Source of the DNA: Limnoperna fortunei
Lineage: Eukaryota; Mollusca; Bivalvia; Mytilida; Modiolidae
DNA: 64,000 nucleotides
Assembly (NCBI GenBank): GCA_944474755.1
Contig: OX104112.1
Location: 85,697,756-85,761,755, forward strand
Direction of reading: 5' to 3'
Below the pieces are notes generated by a model. It was not told the DNA's origin and did no database searches. It was given only the letters and a program-made list of their open reading frames with translations. The position numbers and the translations under genes are program-made. Positions 14,401 to 29,400 of the stretch are shown piece after piece; position 1 is the stretch's first letter, and each line of letters starts with the position of its first letter.

Positions 14401-17400
14401 AAACTGGCAATTTTTGTCAATTAAGGTTGGTGTTGAACAATCAAAAGTCAATATTGACACACTGGTCATCAATAGTAGATGTCAATAATGACACGCTGGT
14501 TATCAATAGTAGATGTCGATATTGACACACTGGTTATCAATAGTAGATGTCAATACTGACACACTGGTTATCAATAGTAGATGTCAATACTGACACACTG
14601 GTTATCAATAGTAGATGTCAATACTGACACACTGGTTATCAATGGTAGATGTCAATACTGACACACTGGTTATCAATAGTAGTTGTCAATACTGACACTG
14701 GTTATCAATAGTAGATGTCAATACTGACACACTGGTTATCAATAGAAAATGTCAATACTGACACACTGGTTATGAATAGAAGATATCAATACTGACACAC
14801 TGGTTATGAATAGTAGATGTCAATACTGACACACTGGTTATCAATAGTAGATGTCAATACTGACACACTGGTTATCAATAGTAGATGTCAATACTGACAC
14901 ACTGGTTATCAATAGTAGATGTCAATATTGACACACTGGTTATCAATAGTAGATGTCAATACTGACACACTGGTTATCAATAGTAGATGTAAATACTGAC
15001 ACACTGGTTATCAATAGTAGATGTCAATACTGACACACTGGTTATCAATAGTAGATGTCAATACTGACACACTGGTTATCAATAGTAGATGTCAATATTG
15101 ACACACTGGTTATCAATAGTAGATGTAAATACTGACACACTGGTTATCAATAGTAGATGTAAATACTGACACACTGGTTATCAATAGTAAATGTCAATAC
15201 TGACACACTGGTTATCAATAGTAGATGTCAATACTGACACACTGGTTATCAATAGTAGATGTCAATACTGACACACTGGTTATCAATAGTAGATGTCAAT
15301 ACTGACACACTGGTTATCAATAGTAGATGTCAATACTGACACACTGGTTATCAATAGTAGATGTCAATACTGACACACTGGTTATCAATAGTAGATGTCA
15401 ATACTGACACACTGGTTATCAATAGTAGATGTAAATACTGACACACTGGTAATCAATAGTAGATGTCAATACTGACACACTGGTTATCAATAGTAGATGT
15501 CAATACTGACACACTGGTTATCAATAGTGTATCCTTATCCAAGCATCTGTAAGATGTGAAGGATAAGGAGCATTATATGAAGAAGCCTAGGGCTTCGAGG
15601 GTTAATAATTGAATCGATTATTTCGTATCAGGTCGCACGCCTTTTTTCACAGCTGAGTGGTTTTTAAACCCCACAGCATAATAAAACCAGGTGTTCACCT
15701 GTGAGTTTCCTCTTTTTGAAGCAAGGACAAAATAAACCAAATACAACATGCATTTATTGTGACAAACATAAGGGAAGGGACCAAAACTCCAAAAAAAAAT
15801 GAGGGTGGGTAATTATTAACCCTCGAAGCCCTAGGCTTCTTCATATAATGCTCCTTATCCTTCACATCTTACAGATGCTTGGATAAGGATACATTATATT
15901 ACATAATCCTGGGCTATTGTCGTTTTAATAATTGAATCTTTAAAGCCCAATAAATGCATTCCCATTAGGACACAGAACCTGAGAAGAATGACAAATCTAC
16001 AAATTCAAAAGAAGTTTATCTCGCACCCATTATTACTACTGATCATCATATAGCTGAAAAAACAATTGTAGATGAAACAAGTGTACACATATTCGGGTAA
16101 TTCCCCAACTCAAATTATTATAAAGACATCTGGACAAATTGTCTCGCACACATAAATTCCTATGACCTTAAACTTATAAACAGACATACAAATAACCAGA
16201 TACACATTTATTCTCATAAAATACACAAGATTTAATAATCATAATCATAATCATCATCGATGAGATTGTCCTACGAATAAGTACATGAAAAAGTATAATC
16301 CAAAGTCCCACATTAGCACACAACATCAACAGATAATTAACAGTTCCAATTGTATATCTGTAAGTTCTAATACATCAGTCATCAACAAACATAGCACTGT
16401 AAAAGTTCAAACAACTCCAGTCTTCTGAAGACTCCAATATGGCAACACAGATCCTGCCTGGACTAATGCTGTGACTGTGAAGAAGAATTAAAAACTTTAT
16501 CAGTAAAATTTCCAGATCTGTCCTGAGCACCTGTAGATTCTACAGTTTCTTTATAATAAAATTTATGAAACGTTTTAGCAGAGCTCCAATCAGCAGTTTT
16601 CAAGACCTCTTTCAATGGTAAACCAGCTTTTATAGCTGCTGAAGTAGAAGCACTTCTAAATGAATGTGCTTTAAACTTTGAAATATCTATCCCAGCATAT
16701 GAAAGGACAGTTTTTAACCATCTTGCTATGGTACAACTTGTAACTGTAGAAAATGTTTTGAAAGAAACAAATACTCTAGTGTCTTTACACTTGGAATTTG
16801 TTCTGTCTAAATAATGTTTCAATGTTTTCACTGGACACAAAGATTCTTTGTGGTAGCTATAAATAATTATGCTTTTATCAGTATGTTGAGGTCTTGATGT
16901 TTTTAACAAGGATCCGACCTTAAACTTTACAACATTTCTATCGATTAACATAAGATTTCTATCTAAAATAGCTAAGGTTTGTGACCTCTGTGCTGAAGCA
17001 AGTGCAACTAAAGCAACACATTTTAATGTTAACCATTTTAAAGTAAGCTTCTTGAGAGGAAAGAGGTTAGAAAGAAATTTCAACACTATGCCTACATCCC
17101 ATGTAAAAATGTATCTACAAAGAGGAGGTCTCAAATTAAAAATTCCTTTCATAAATCTAGTGATTAGTTGACAGTTCATAAAAGTATTATTACCCAAAAT
17201 AGCCAGAGTCTGGCAAATAGCTGATTTATGTAAATTAATACAGCTATATGTTCTCCCCTTGTTATACAAGGCTGATAAATATTTTAAAAAATGTGTTACA
17301 GATGGTTCAAATGGATTAACTTGTTCTGAATTACACCAAAATAACCACAATCTCCATGAATATTCATACTGTGAGTTAGTTGACTTTCGCCAAGAATTGA

Positions 17401-20400
17401 AGACAATATCGGCAACTGACTTTGAAAATCCCTTATTACGGAGGTATCGCCTGATATAATACATGCGATGAGAAAAAGTTTTCTTTTGTTCATGGGATGA
17501 AACTTTCCGTTGTGAACCAGTCTCAGTAGATCTGAACACATTGGCAATTTTACTGGAAAATCTACCAAGCAATGTAGTAATTTGGGAAACCAGAGCTGAG
17601 TTGTCCAAAATGGAGCAATTAAAATCGCTTTCCTTACCATATCGTCTTCTATTTTCTGTAATATCATTGGAATCTGACTGAAAGGAGGAAAAATATATGG
17701 TGTTAATTCATGCCAAGAAAAAGAAAAAGCATCTACATATAACGCTTCTGGATCTGGAAACCAGCTTACAAAATTATCTAACTGAGCATTTAGTCTTGAT
17801 GCAAATAAATCTATATCTGGCATGAAGAATCTTTTAATGACTCGGTGAAAAACTGTTTCTTTTAATTTATACTCTGATGTATCACTGAAGTGTCTAGAAA
17901 GATTATCTGGACCTGTGTTTAATTTACCAGGGATATGAACCGAAGAAATAAAAATTTGTTTTTCTGCACACCAACCCCATAACTGTTTAGTAATTTCTAG
18001 CAGTGGTAAAACTGAGCCACCTTGATTATTAATATAATTTACAGCAGTAGAACTATCAGATTTTATACAAATATGAACATTCTGAAGATGGCAACACAAA
18101 GATTTTATACTAAATAAAACAGCTTTTAACTCTAAAACATTTATATGCATTACAGACTCTTCTTCATTCCATCTTCCCTGAGTGGAATTTTTGCCAAAAA
18201 CAGCACCCTAACCATGTAAACTTGCATCAGTTTCTAAATAAAAAATGTGTTGGGTATTTCTTATCGGACGACCATTTAATTCAACAACATTATCAATCCA
18301 CCATTTGATTTCATTTTTGGCTTCTTCAGATAAAACTGTAAAAGCATCAAAATTATGCCCAGAAATAGACAATGCTCTAATTTTGTCAATATCTAAATAT
18401 CTATGATGCAAATGAGCATATAAAATAGCCAAACTCGCTGATGAATATAAACCTATTAATTTAGCCAGGTTTCTTATTCTTATCTGATTTTTGATTAACA
18501 AAGATTTAGACAACACTAAAATCTTCTCTATTTTATCCTCGGGCAAGAAAACTTTAAAAGCAACCGAATCAATCAGATAACCAAGAAAAATTATTCTATG
18601 TGTAGGAATGAAAGTAGACTTTTCTTTGTTTATAACAAAACCCAAGGACTCCATAAAATTCTGTACCATAAGAGTGTTATTAACCGCCATCTGATAATCT
18701 GCTTCTTGGTACAAAGAATCATCTACCGGGTATGTAAAAGAATGAACTAATACCATAACTTCTTATATGGGAAAAAAACTACTTTCATAACCTTCGTAAA
18801 CACCCTGGGTGCTGATGAAATTCCAAATGGAAGGCATTGAAAAGCATAAAGTTGATTTCTCCAATAAAACTTTAAATACGTCCTAAAATCATGGTGAATA
18901 GAAATTGAAAAATAAGCCTCAGAAAGATCTAAACTGGTAAAATAACTATTCCTTTTAATAGACTTTAATATATAATCTAAAGTTTCTTGCTTAAAATGAT
19001 GATACTCAATAAACTCGTTCAATTTTTTAAGATTGATAACAGGTCTATATTTATTGTTTTTCTTTTTCACCAAAAAAATATTTGATATAAATTGACCTTT
19101 TTCCTCCAAGGTAGGGGCTATAGCACCTTTTTTCAGCAAATCATTGACTTCTGAATCAATTAAGACAATTTCATGTTCATTAAAACTTTGTAATTTTGGA
19201 ATACTATACTTATGTTGAAATGGAACATTATTAAACTCAATTTCATAGCCTGAAATTGTCTTGAGCACCCAGGGGTCACTAGTTATATTCTTCCATCGAC
19301 TGACATGACATTGCAGTTTTCCTGCTACAAAATTGCATTGTTTTACCTCTAAAACTTTCTTCTGCTTGTGCCCCGAGCCTGCTGGCTTCTAGGCAGTAAA
19401 TAGCTCCCTCGTCTTGGCTGAATCTGATTGTACTGTCTGTTTTGATTGTACATGTAAGACGTCAAGTTTCTGTCCCAAGGTTGCCTTCTGCGGAAGCCTC
19501 TTCCTGAACCTCGGAAGTTTTTTGAGACCATACCTTTGTTTAGCTTTTGCATCTCGCTTATTTCTTTCAGACGTTTGCTGACTTCATCACCAAATAATTT
19601 GACTCCAACAGTTTCTGATCTATTACACAATTGGTGATATCTTCTATCTATATTGGGTTTAAGACTTAACCTGCATTTAACTGACAGTTCAAAATGTGCA
19701 TTACAAAGAATGGTCAAAGTTTTGCTAATAAGCTCTCTGAGAAGTTTAACATCAGGTTGTTTCTTACGCAGATTTTCTGCTACATGAATTATGGGAATTA
19801 GCCCAGCACCGACAAGTTTTTGAATATTCTGAAGGTGTAAATCATCTCCCTTAGCTTTTCTATCAAGAAACTGCCATATTTCAGTATTTACTGGAGGAGC
19901 TGCTAACGCTCTACAATTACTCGGGATGCGTAGGTCTTTAGTAACAGATGAAACATCCGATTTGTTTTGGCAAATTGAGTTTATGGCCTTGGCAATTGAG
20001 GCATTCGCATCCTCACCAAATTTATTGTCATCATCAAAGATCTTTGGCATACTAAAATCAAAATCTGCCTCATCTTCATCAAGATTGTTATCATTCTGTA
20101 CTTCCACATCAGAAACATCTGACCCAAATAGCTCATGTTCCAAATTTTGACCAGAATTACTTGAATTTACTCTATAATTATCATTGTCATTTTCCACATT
20201 ATCGCCAGATTCTGGGATATCATTCTCATCGGGCCTATTACTATCAGCCCCCTTACTTAAAGTTATAGCTGTCATAATATTTCTTGATAAGTCTTCAAAA
20301 ATCGACTTTAATACAGTATCCTGAAGAAGAGAATTAGGACGACTCCGACTTTCGGAACTTCGCTTCCCACGTTTAGCTGGGGGTGGACTAGATTCAACAT

Positions 20401-23400
20401 CATAACTAGACATTTCGTCAGGATTAGGGCAGCTACGTTTCTTTGCTTTAGGAGCTTTACCCTTCTTATTTTTCCCAGGACCTTTTCCTGGACCTTTACG
20501 AGAAGTCACACCTTGACCTTCATTAGGTAATTGTAAATTTGACGATGCCGGAATTTCCGGTTGACTAAGATGATTTTCCGCGACAGCATGTACATTTACA
20601 CTGCTAACAGGGGAAAACCCTGAAAAATCGTTGTCTTCACCTTCGTCAGATCTAAAAAACTTCTCGACAATCTCTCCGTTTGAATTTTTATTATGTTCGG
20701 AATTATCCGAATCGGACGAATCGTCCCTTCTTCGAGATCGAGCCATTTATCGTATATACGAAGTGGCTTTTACAATTCAAAATTAAAGAACAGATTCTGT
20801 TCTTAACTGTTTTAACAGTGTAGACCAGTGTACTGATTCAATACAACTGACAAGGCGTGCGGCCTTGAAATAAAAGAGGAAACTCACAGGTGAACACCTG
20901 GTTTTATTATGCTGTGGGGTTTAAAAACCACTCAGCTGTGAAAAAAGGCGTGCGACCTGATACGAAATAATCGATTCAATTATTAAAACGAGAATAGCCC
21001 AGGATTATGTAATATAATAGATGTCAATACTGACACACTGGTTATCAATAGTAGATGTAAATACTGACACACTGGTTATCAATAGTAGATGTCAATATTG
21101 ACACACTGGTTATCAATAGTAGATGACTAACTGCCTTTACTATACTTGAACCCAAAACATTTCCAAATAGTTTCATATGTAATAATTTGGCTTTATGTTA
21201 ACTGGTGCAAATTTGACTGTCCTAAAAAATTCAACCAATCAAAAACATCTTCATAATTCATTTGTTATAAAACCTTTGTGATTTATAATGTTATAAAGAT
21301 AAACGAACACATATTTTGAAGACAATTCTTATATTGGGGCTAAATGATGTCAGGTACTACTTTCCATATGCCAAAACTTCCATGAACTACAGTAAAACTT
21401 GCATCATAGTCTTTTTTAAAACACATTTAAATTATCCATGACTTTATCTAAGGAAACATCTAGAAATCAAAAACACATGGTAATTGCCTAAAAGAATATG
21501 GCCAAACAGGTAATTTCCAGGGAACCAGTGGGAAAGAAACAGAAAATTTGTCGAACAAATCCTCCATCGGTTAAACTTTGACCTGTCCTATTCCAATGTT
21601 ATGTTTTGTGATATGTATTGGTTTGGGGGTTTTTTTGTGTGCATTATAAAACTATTGAAGTTATCTGTTTATCACATTAAATTGTAAAGGGCTCTTGTTT
21701 TGTATTTTTTAATGTTGGTGTATTATAATGCTGCAAAATTTACCTTACGAATCAGTTCTGCAACCTCTGTTGGAGTAGCAAAATGACACACTTTTATTCC
21801 ATCCTGTTGCTTGATTTGGGCCTTCAACCATTCCTGTCGCTCATGGTGCCATTCTGATTCTGACGAACGAAGCTAAGTACAATAAAAACACACTTTCAGA
21901 ATTTTTATTTCATTTGAAAAATCTTATTGTAAATATTGTCATAAATTGAAAATAAAACAATATATATATATATATATCATGAAATAGACTCTCTCATTGC
22001 ACACATTGGTTTACAGTACCCTGCAAATACAATTAACTTATCAGATTTGTCTTTCAGTAATTAGAGATAACTACAAGTCCTCAAACAGACATATTTGCAT
22101 GTAGAACTGACCATGACAGTATTATAGACAGGAAGAACTGCATTGCTAATTCAAAGGTTTCATTTCCATTACTCCCTATCATAAGGAGCTCCTGTTAATG
22201 AAAACAAACCTTGTTGATTTACACCTAGTATGATTTTGATCAATTCTGACATTTATTCTCAAATTCCGTGTATGATGATTCCCTGATGAGAAATGCTCTC
22301 ACTTTCACTTTTAATAAGTATTTTATGCTTTAATAAATACATGTACATCATTTCATGTAACATGTATATACATAAACATATATTTTTAATTTTTAAAAAC
22401 ACTTTGTACTAAATTTTACCCAAGAAATGCAATCGTCATTTTGCAATGTTTTATGTGTTGGTAGTTTTACCATAAACAAAAACATTTTTAATATGTGATA
22501 GTTAATAGTACACTTGTTGTTACCCACTAAAAAGGTTCCGACCCACAACTTCAGTGTTAACAGTCATATGATCAGTAGTAGATGACTACCTTAATCCCTC
22601 AGAATTTTTGTAATGGATATATTTTACTGCAAATCTTCAAAGTCTCATTAAGTTCATGCAGTTTTATAGGATATTAAAGACATCTCAGCCAATCAAAAAG
22701 ACAGAATGTCTATGGCGACCATGTTATTTGTTCAATCAAAGCAAAATGAAGAACATTTGTAATGATCCCACGATGGTACAAAGTTACAAAAAATTTTGTA
22801 AAAAATAAAAGAAACTTTTTCTTAATTTCAGCTAATCAAAAACAGGAATTGCCCAACTTCGTCATGTTTGTGCCATATTACAAGAAATCTGTGTAGAAGA
22901 AGGATGGCCCATATTATATTTTATACCAAGTAACAAACAATTTGGACTTTACTTTCAGGAAATATTAAACAATTGTGTGCAATTAAATACAAGGATAGCC
23001 TATGGATGTCATGTCTTTTGTCCTATTAATAGAATTAAGGAATCTTTGTGGATGACATCATTTGCAGCAAGTAAAAACATATTTGGTCATGAACTTTCAG
23101 AGGAGAAAATCTTTAATATTGCAGTCAATGGAAAACAAGGATTGCCCATGATGGCCAAGCTTTTTTGTGTGATCAAAAAGAATTGAGAAATCTTTGTAGG
23201 TGATATCACATACATTATTTGTTCCTAGTAAAAAAAAATTGGACACAAGAATGGACAAATGGCAATCATAATTTTCTTAGCAAAGAAATGAGAAAACTTT
23301 GTAGAAACCAAACATCATTTCTGTGATGAGCTTTTAGAAGAAAAGATTAAAATGTTAAAAGTGATGACAAAAAAAGTTAGGTTGAGAGCTTACCCTGCAT

Positions 23401-26400
23401 TTTAGTAAGTGAATATATAAACTAAGGATAATCAATATAATAGGATTTCTATGATAATCTTTTATCCTTTACCTCATATTCAACATCAGAGAGTTTTTCT
23501 CTAACTGGTGGATTGCGCATATAAAAGTAACACTTTTCCTTATCTACATGTGGATTATTGATGACTCCATGAAGCACTTCCAGCTGAAAAATATTCATAT
23601 TACTAGTAATAAATTATTCCCACTATTAAACTACCGAAATTTATATTAAACTTGAAATAATAAATATATGAAAGACTACACATAGAATACCTTCTAAAAC
23701 AAATTAAAGAATGAAGATTTATAATGATAGAGGAGTGGTTACAACAGAAAATAGAGCCTTGTCAGTTCAATATAATTTAGTCAAAATGGCCATTTTTGTC
23801 ATTTTTATAAGGAATTCACAATAATCGATATGTGCAAGTTTTTTAATTTATTTTTAAGTTTACAATTCATAGGGGGTTGTAGATAAAAGGAAGACATCAA
23901 GCCCCAGAGTTCAGTTCATCTATCCTATAGATAACGAAAAAAAAAAAACTGGTGCACATAATTCATAATTTGTTTAATTTCTATAAATAACAATCTGTAA
24001 ATAGAGAAACCTCAGTTGAATAAAGGACATACAACAGCTCATGCACAGTAGCAGTTGAACATTTAGATGGTGTGCCAACTTAGTTTAATTCCTTTAGTCT
24101 TTATAAATGTTGATCATAAACAAGAAAGGTGACAATGCAAGGTAATGGAAAATGATCCCAGCGTGTTGACAGCTATGCAGCTGACAAAACGTTTCTTCTA
24201 AAAATAATATTAGAATAGCTTCTATCCACAATAAATGACAGGTACAATGAACTATAAAAAATAATTGTGTTCAAAAATATATATTTTGGCAAGATCTTGT
24301 ATTTGACACAGGCTCGAACTATGATAACAAGTGTAACATTTCTTTCTGGTATTGTTGTGTAAATACAGAATAGTAGATAATTCTTATTTTTGAGACTTTC
24401 ACAGTATCACGTGGAATATCCAGATGAGTGCATCAAAGCAAATTTTGATATTTCATGGAATATTTTCAGTCTCAAAATGGAAAGTAACTATTATTATAGA
24501 TTATATATTTTTTGTAAAATGAGATGCATTTTCTCTTGAAGGATGTTTTCCTGAGAGGAGGTTGGTTGAGAAAATGCATTGACTTTCAAAAACAACATAA
24601 ATAATCTTAATAATAATACATAAAGATATAAGGACAATACTGCAAAATAGGGATAATTCTATTTATCTGTAATTTAAAGCTTTTATGTACTTAGATTACT
24701 TCATAATAAAATTTACAATAAACCACACAATCACAACATAAGTCATGATGCCTGTTTCATAGATGACTGTACAAGAAAAAGTTAACTGTACTAATCACAG
24801 ATAATAATTTATTACACTGGCAGCGATGAAATATCGATATTTCTCAGTGAAATAAATTCTAGTAAATCACATGTGAAATAAATTTAGTTCTTTCACTCCC
24901 TGCAAGTGAAGTAAAACAAAACAAATTTAGTTTTCAATAATTAAAACACACAAGGCTTTATAGTGTGACCAAACGTAACATAAAGTATACCTGTGTTACA
25001 CTGGAATCGTACCGGTACTGTTCAATCCACTTCAGGTTTGGGTAATTCTCTATTGCATAGTCAAATGTCATATTGAGAACATCATCTGGTGCATCTTTTC
25101 TCTGGGACCAGCCAAATCTTTCACCCATTAAACAAATGAAGTATGGTCTGCACCTTTCAATCTTGAAATATATATAGAAAAAAAGAAGACTTCTTAAACT
25201 TAAAATTAATAGTAAAACTGGCAAAAATTATTGTAGCTTTTATTAATTCTAAAATAATAGATGTATGCCATATTATTTTGAAGAGTAATGTCAAACATTA
25301 TAACACGGAAAAAAAGTTACCTCTTGAAGGCAGATAGCAATTGTTTTTCCATCACTGGTTTGCTCTGAAGTTATGCCCCAACGTAGATCAATATACGTAA
25401 AGAAAACACCTCTTTCTGCACACAATCTGTTTATCTGTAATTAAATAAATTTGTTAAAACTAATATGATGAACAGTTGAAGAACTGTTGAAAGGAATTCA
25501 AACTGTTGTTTACAACTATTTAAATAAAAAGAATAATGATTACATGTTATTACAGATATTATAATTACAACTATGTTGTTTAATGAACGAGAATTACCGT
25601 TAAGTAGCACTGTGATATCAATATACAAAGTAGAGGAGATACAGCAAACTTGTTTACTTATCCAGGAAGTTATTATTTCATTCCTTTACATATTAAAAAT
25701 CTTATCATATTATATGTAAAAGAAATATACTGAAATAATGTTTGATGTGGTCAAGTTTTGAAAGTTTAGGAATCTCACTTTTTCTGATGGTACTTTAAAA
25801 TATTATAACAAAAAACTGAAACAGCTCACATCCTTAAATATAAAATGTCTCTTGTGTGACACCACAAGCACAAACTTGCCATAAATATATTTAGACCAAT
25901 ATTCCAGGTTATTAAAATTACCTACATTATATCTTATTGCAGAAAATACAAGGTGCATGTGGCACTGCTGTAGAATCTGCCACAGAAAATGTCATACAAT
26001 ATAATTAGTGAAGATATGAGTAAACACACTGTAAAAATATGTTACGATTCCAGACAGTTTTGCAATTATCTGATTTTTAAATTGTAGGGGCCTAGGTGGC
26101 TGAGTGGTTAAGGTAGTTTGTCTACTATTAATCATGTGGTCTGTCAACACTGAGATTGCGGCTTCGATTCTCACTGTAGGCAGGGTGCGCTTGACTCCAA
26201 TCTTAATTGACAAGGAGTGCCAGGTTTCCTACAGCAGGTAGGGGGTTTTCTCCAAGTACTGGAACATATCTGATTCATAGTACAATTTATGATGCTAATA
26301 AAAATATTTTGATAGACAATATGCTTTGAATCAATGGTTTAAAAGTTTAAAAATTATATTGATATGTTTATAAAGCCTGGGTGTTTCTGGTCTGTTTAAA

Positions 26401-29400
26401 TACACACATCTAGAATTGTTCATAAATGAATTGTGGCAAAAAAAAAATCCATAATATTCCCAAAATATCCCTACCTCACCAAATGCCTTTTTAATTATTT
26501 CATCTCTCTCTTTGGAAAAATCTTTGAAAGTGCTTGAAACAAAGACTCTGATTTCTCTTTTCTTCTGTAATCTTCTTTGGAAATATTGTTTCTTTAGCAA
26601 AAAATGTTTCTTTACAACCATCCAGTGGTTACATTTATCCACAGTATCTGTTTGTGGTATCAGTTTTTCAATTGTTTTTGTAGCCTGGACATCTAAATAT
26701 ATAATAATGAATTTATATCAGTTCTACATCTCAAAATGCTATAGGAAAGTTAGATGTTTATATCTTGTCCTATACTTCCCATTTTTTTTTTATTAGCTCT
26801 TTGTATAAATATACCAGCTTTTAGCATTTTACAATATAGTTGTTTTCTATTGCTTAAGTGGTTATTTACTCACCTTCTTTCCAAAAGTCTGTCATCAACT
26901 CATTATTATCTGTCAATATTTTAGCCAGCAACTGTTCTATCTGGGTTTTTTGTTCAGGTCCTTTTATCTTTAAAATGACAAAAAATTTACATGAGCTTAT
27001 ACATTAATCAAGATTCATGATCACTTCATCTATTTTAGAAAAAAAACCATTACATTCAATGATGTGATCAGAAAATTGCAAATGAATAAGAAATGACAAG
27101 CATTTTGGAAAAATAGCAAATATTTAAAAAAACAAACACAGAAAACTGCATGAATAGCTTGAACAGCACTTAAATCTGAACTGTTTATTTAAACATGCAT
27201 GACTAACGTGATTAAAAATTGTTAAACTTGGTTCTCTTACAGTATATTTTATGACAATCCTCAAGAGTTAGAAGTTTGAATTTACCTGAGTCATGAATGA
27301 GTAGTTGCAATTTAAATGTCCAGCTATTACTTATGAAGAGCTTTAAAGAAAACAGATTGAAGCAGTTTTCTAAACAGCTGTTATCTGTATTTAAACGATT
27401 GACCAGTAGGTAGAAAATACCTGACAGCTCATTGTATATTAACTATTTTACTATTTTAAATAAATTACATACGTTTGGTATGTCAGTGAAGCTATCATCT
27501 TTTGCTGGACCAGTGCTTAAACGTTTAACACGAACGTCTGCTCCAGAAATGTAAGGCCCACAATGTCCGAGTTTCATTTTATCATCCTTCCCTAAGGAGT
27601 AAAATTATATTGGTACTATAAGTTTTCTTAGGAAACCAATACATAAATGCAGACAGTTACATCTTGCTTGATTGATATACATATCTTTATAATAAATAAC
27701 TTGTATGAACTCTATACTGAACAAATAGAACATGAATTACAAAAAAAGATAGATAACATAAAACTTTGAAAGTTTGAAGCACTTTAAAATAACTCCATTC
27801 TACTGTTTTTAATCCCAAAATATATGGACATATTTTAGGACCTATTTTATATAACATTTTGTTTAAAACAATTTAAGTTTGTTGTAATTTTCATCTCTTG
27901 GCCATTTATGTCATGGGCCTTAAAGTGACCTTGTAGGTCAGTGGTCTCCATTTTGAACTACTTTTGGTCTATATCAATAAATAGTTTTAACTACTTTCAT
28001 TCATTTTCAATAACTGGTTTTATGTCAGGACATTGTTTGTGATTTTCGGTTAATTCCTTTGGTTCATGAGTGATCATTTGCTCATTCTTATTAATGATGT
28101 CAGATTTTAAACAAATACTTCTCAGTCAAAATGTTGTCTGGGAAGAGATTGTTTTTTGCAGTTAAAGTTAGTAAAAATACAATGATGCTTCAGATTTTTT
28201 TTTTATGCTACGATATTATCTGTATATTGAAATTATTGGAATTGGAATCCGTTTCCTTACATTAAAATTCTGTTGCTGTGTAAACAGGCTAAGAGTTTAA
28301 CATTTGGATCAGTTTTTAGTCAATATCCAAACAACTTACTCCTATCCAGCTTATATTCCTTTTGTAGATGTAGATAAATACTTCTTGAAATCAACAATTA
28401 TTCCCTTGAGACCTCGAGATATTCAGCATTTTGTGAATTGTGGCAGTTCTTTTTCATTTTGATAGGGCTATTTTCCATAGTAAAATTTGACCTAAATTAG
28501 AATGGAAGTGTACTTAGGAACAATCGATTGTTGTATATTTAAAATTCTTCAGGTAATATCGTCTGCAGTTAAGGCAGGAAAAGTCTCACAGTTTGTCTGA
28601 ATAACATTGAACATCACGAAAGCAGACTAACTTTTGTAAACAACACAAGGTCCTTTCAGTATAAAAAATGGCTGTCTTACTATGTAATATCCTGTAGCAA
28701 AAGTCAAGGAAAATTATTAACAAGTAAACAACAGAGGCATAGTATAAAACATGGACAGGTTATCATAACTAAATTTTTTCTACTGGATTTTCGTAATAAA
28801 AAGGTAAAATATCGAATAATTAAAAAATGCAAGCAAAACATGGACTCCACAGTGTGTGGCATGTAGTATTGGTCACTTTCCAAACAGAAATAGGTGGAAA
28901 CAGTTGAGGTAATCAGATTGACTTGAACCAAGACACATACATAAAGAAAAATTAAGAATACCTTTGGAGTTGAATGCAACAAATCGTACGCCTGGACCAT
29001 AATTAGAAAATACTACATTTGCTTCTCCCCATTCACCTTTAAGGAAATATAATGGTCCAATTTCACCGGTTGTATACTCTTGAAGCACCTGCAAAACACA
29101 CATTTTCACAAAGGCATAAGAAAGGACTATTCTTGCGTGATACACAGGTATAAGTGATAAACCATTTTTAAAGATTTATTGCTACCTTAGACAGATGACC
29201 TCCTACTTTCCAGCAAAAAATTCATCACGTATGCAAAGTTTTTAATGTAATCTAACCTTTTTTTAAAGATTATCCTATTAAATAAAATTTCAGTGTTGTA
29301 GATCTTACTTTCCTATCCTCAGATAACAACTGTGCTGTGAAACAATAGAATCCTCCACCAGAGTTACCTTCCTTGTAGTCCTCAAGTACCTGGAATATAA

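Larger units (their letters stand above)
15529..21018 (-). mobile_element. DIRS-like retrotransposon, 5.49 kb
   Basis: The order on the minus strand is gag-like ORF, reverse transcriptase/RNase H, then tyrosine recombinase. Inverted terminal repeats of about 114 bp lie at 15602-15715 and 20872-20985. An internal complementary region at 15811-15938 is complementary to the outer edge of both ends (15529-15611 and 20981-21018). This is the diagnostic DIRS design, in which the edges template a circular intermediate. There is no target duplication: the flanks join as ...TCAATAGT/AGATGTC..., exactly the minisatellite unit. The RT carries a frameshift and a stop, so this copy is not autonomous. Confidence 0.93.
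14441..21124 (+). repeat. 34-bp minisatellite, split by the DIRS element
   Basis: About 31 copies of a 34-base unit (TGTCAATACTGACACACTGG, then TTATCAATAGTAGA) fill 14441-15528 and continue for three more copies at 21019-21124. The unit phase carries across the DIRS insertion without loss or gain of a base, so the two blocks were one array. Confidence 0.95.

Noticed and set aside
14441..15528. CRISPR-like array
   Set aside because: The repeats are contiguous, without unique spacers, in animal DNA; it is a minisatellite.
19926..20150. Plus-strand Ser-rich ORF
   Set aside because: Antisense shadow of the DIRS gag ORF.
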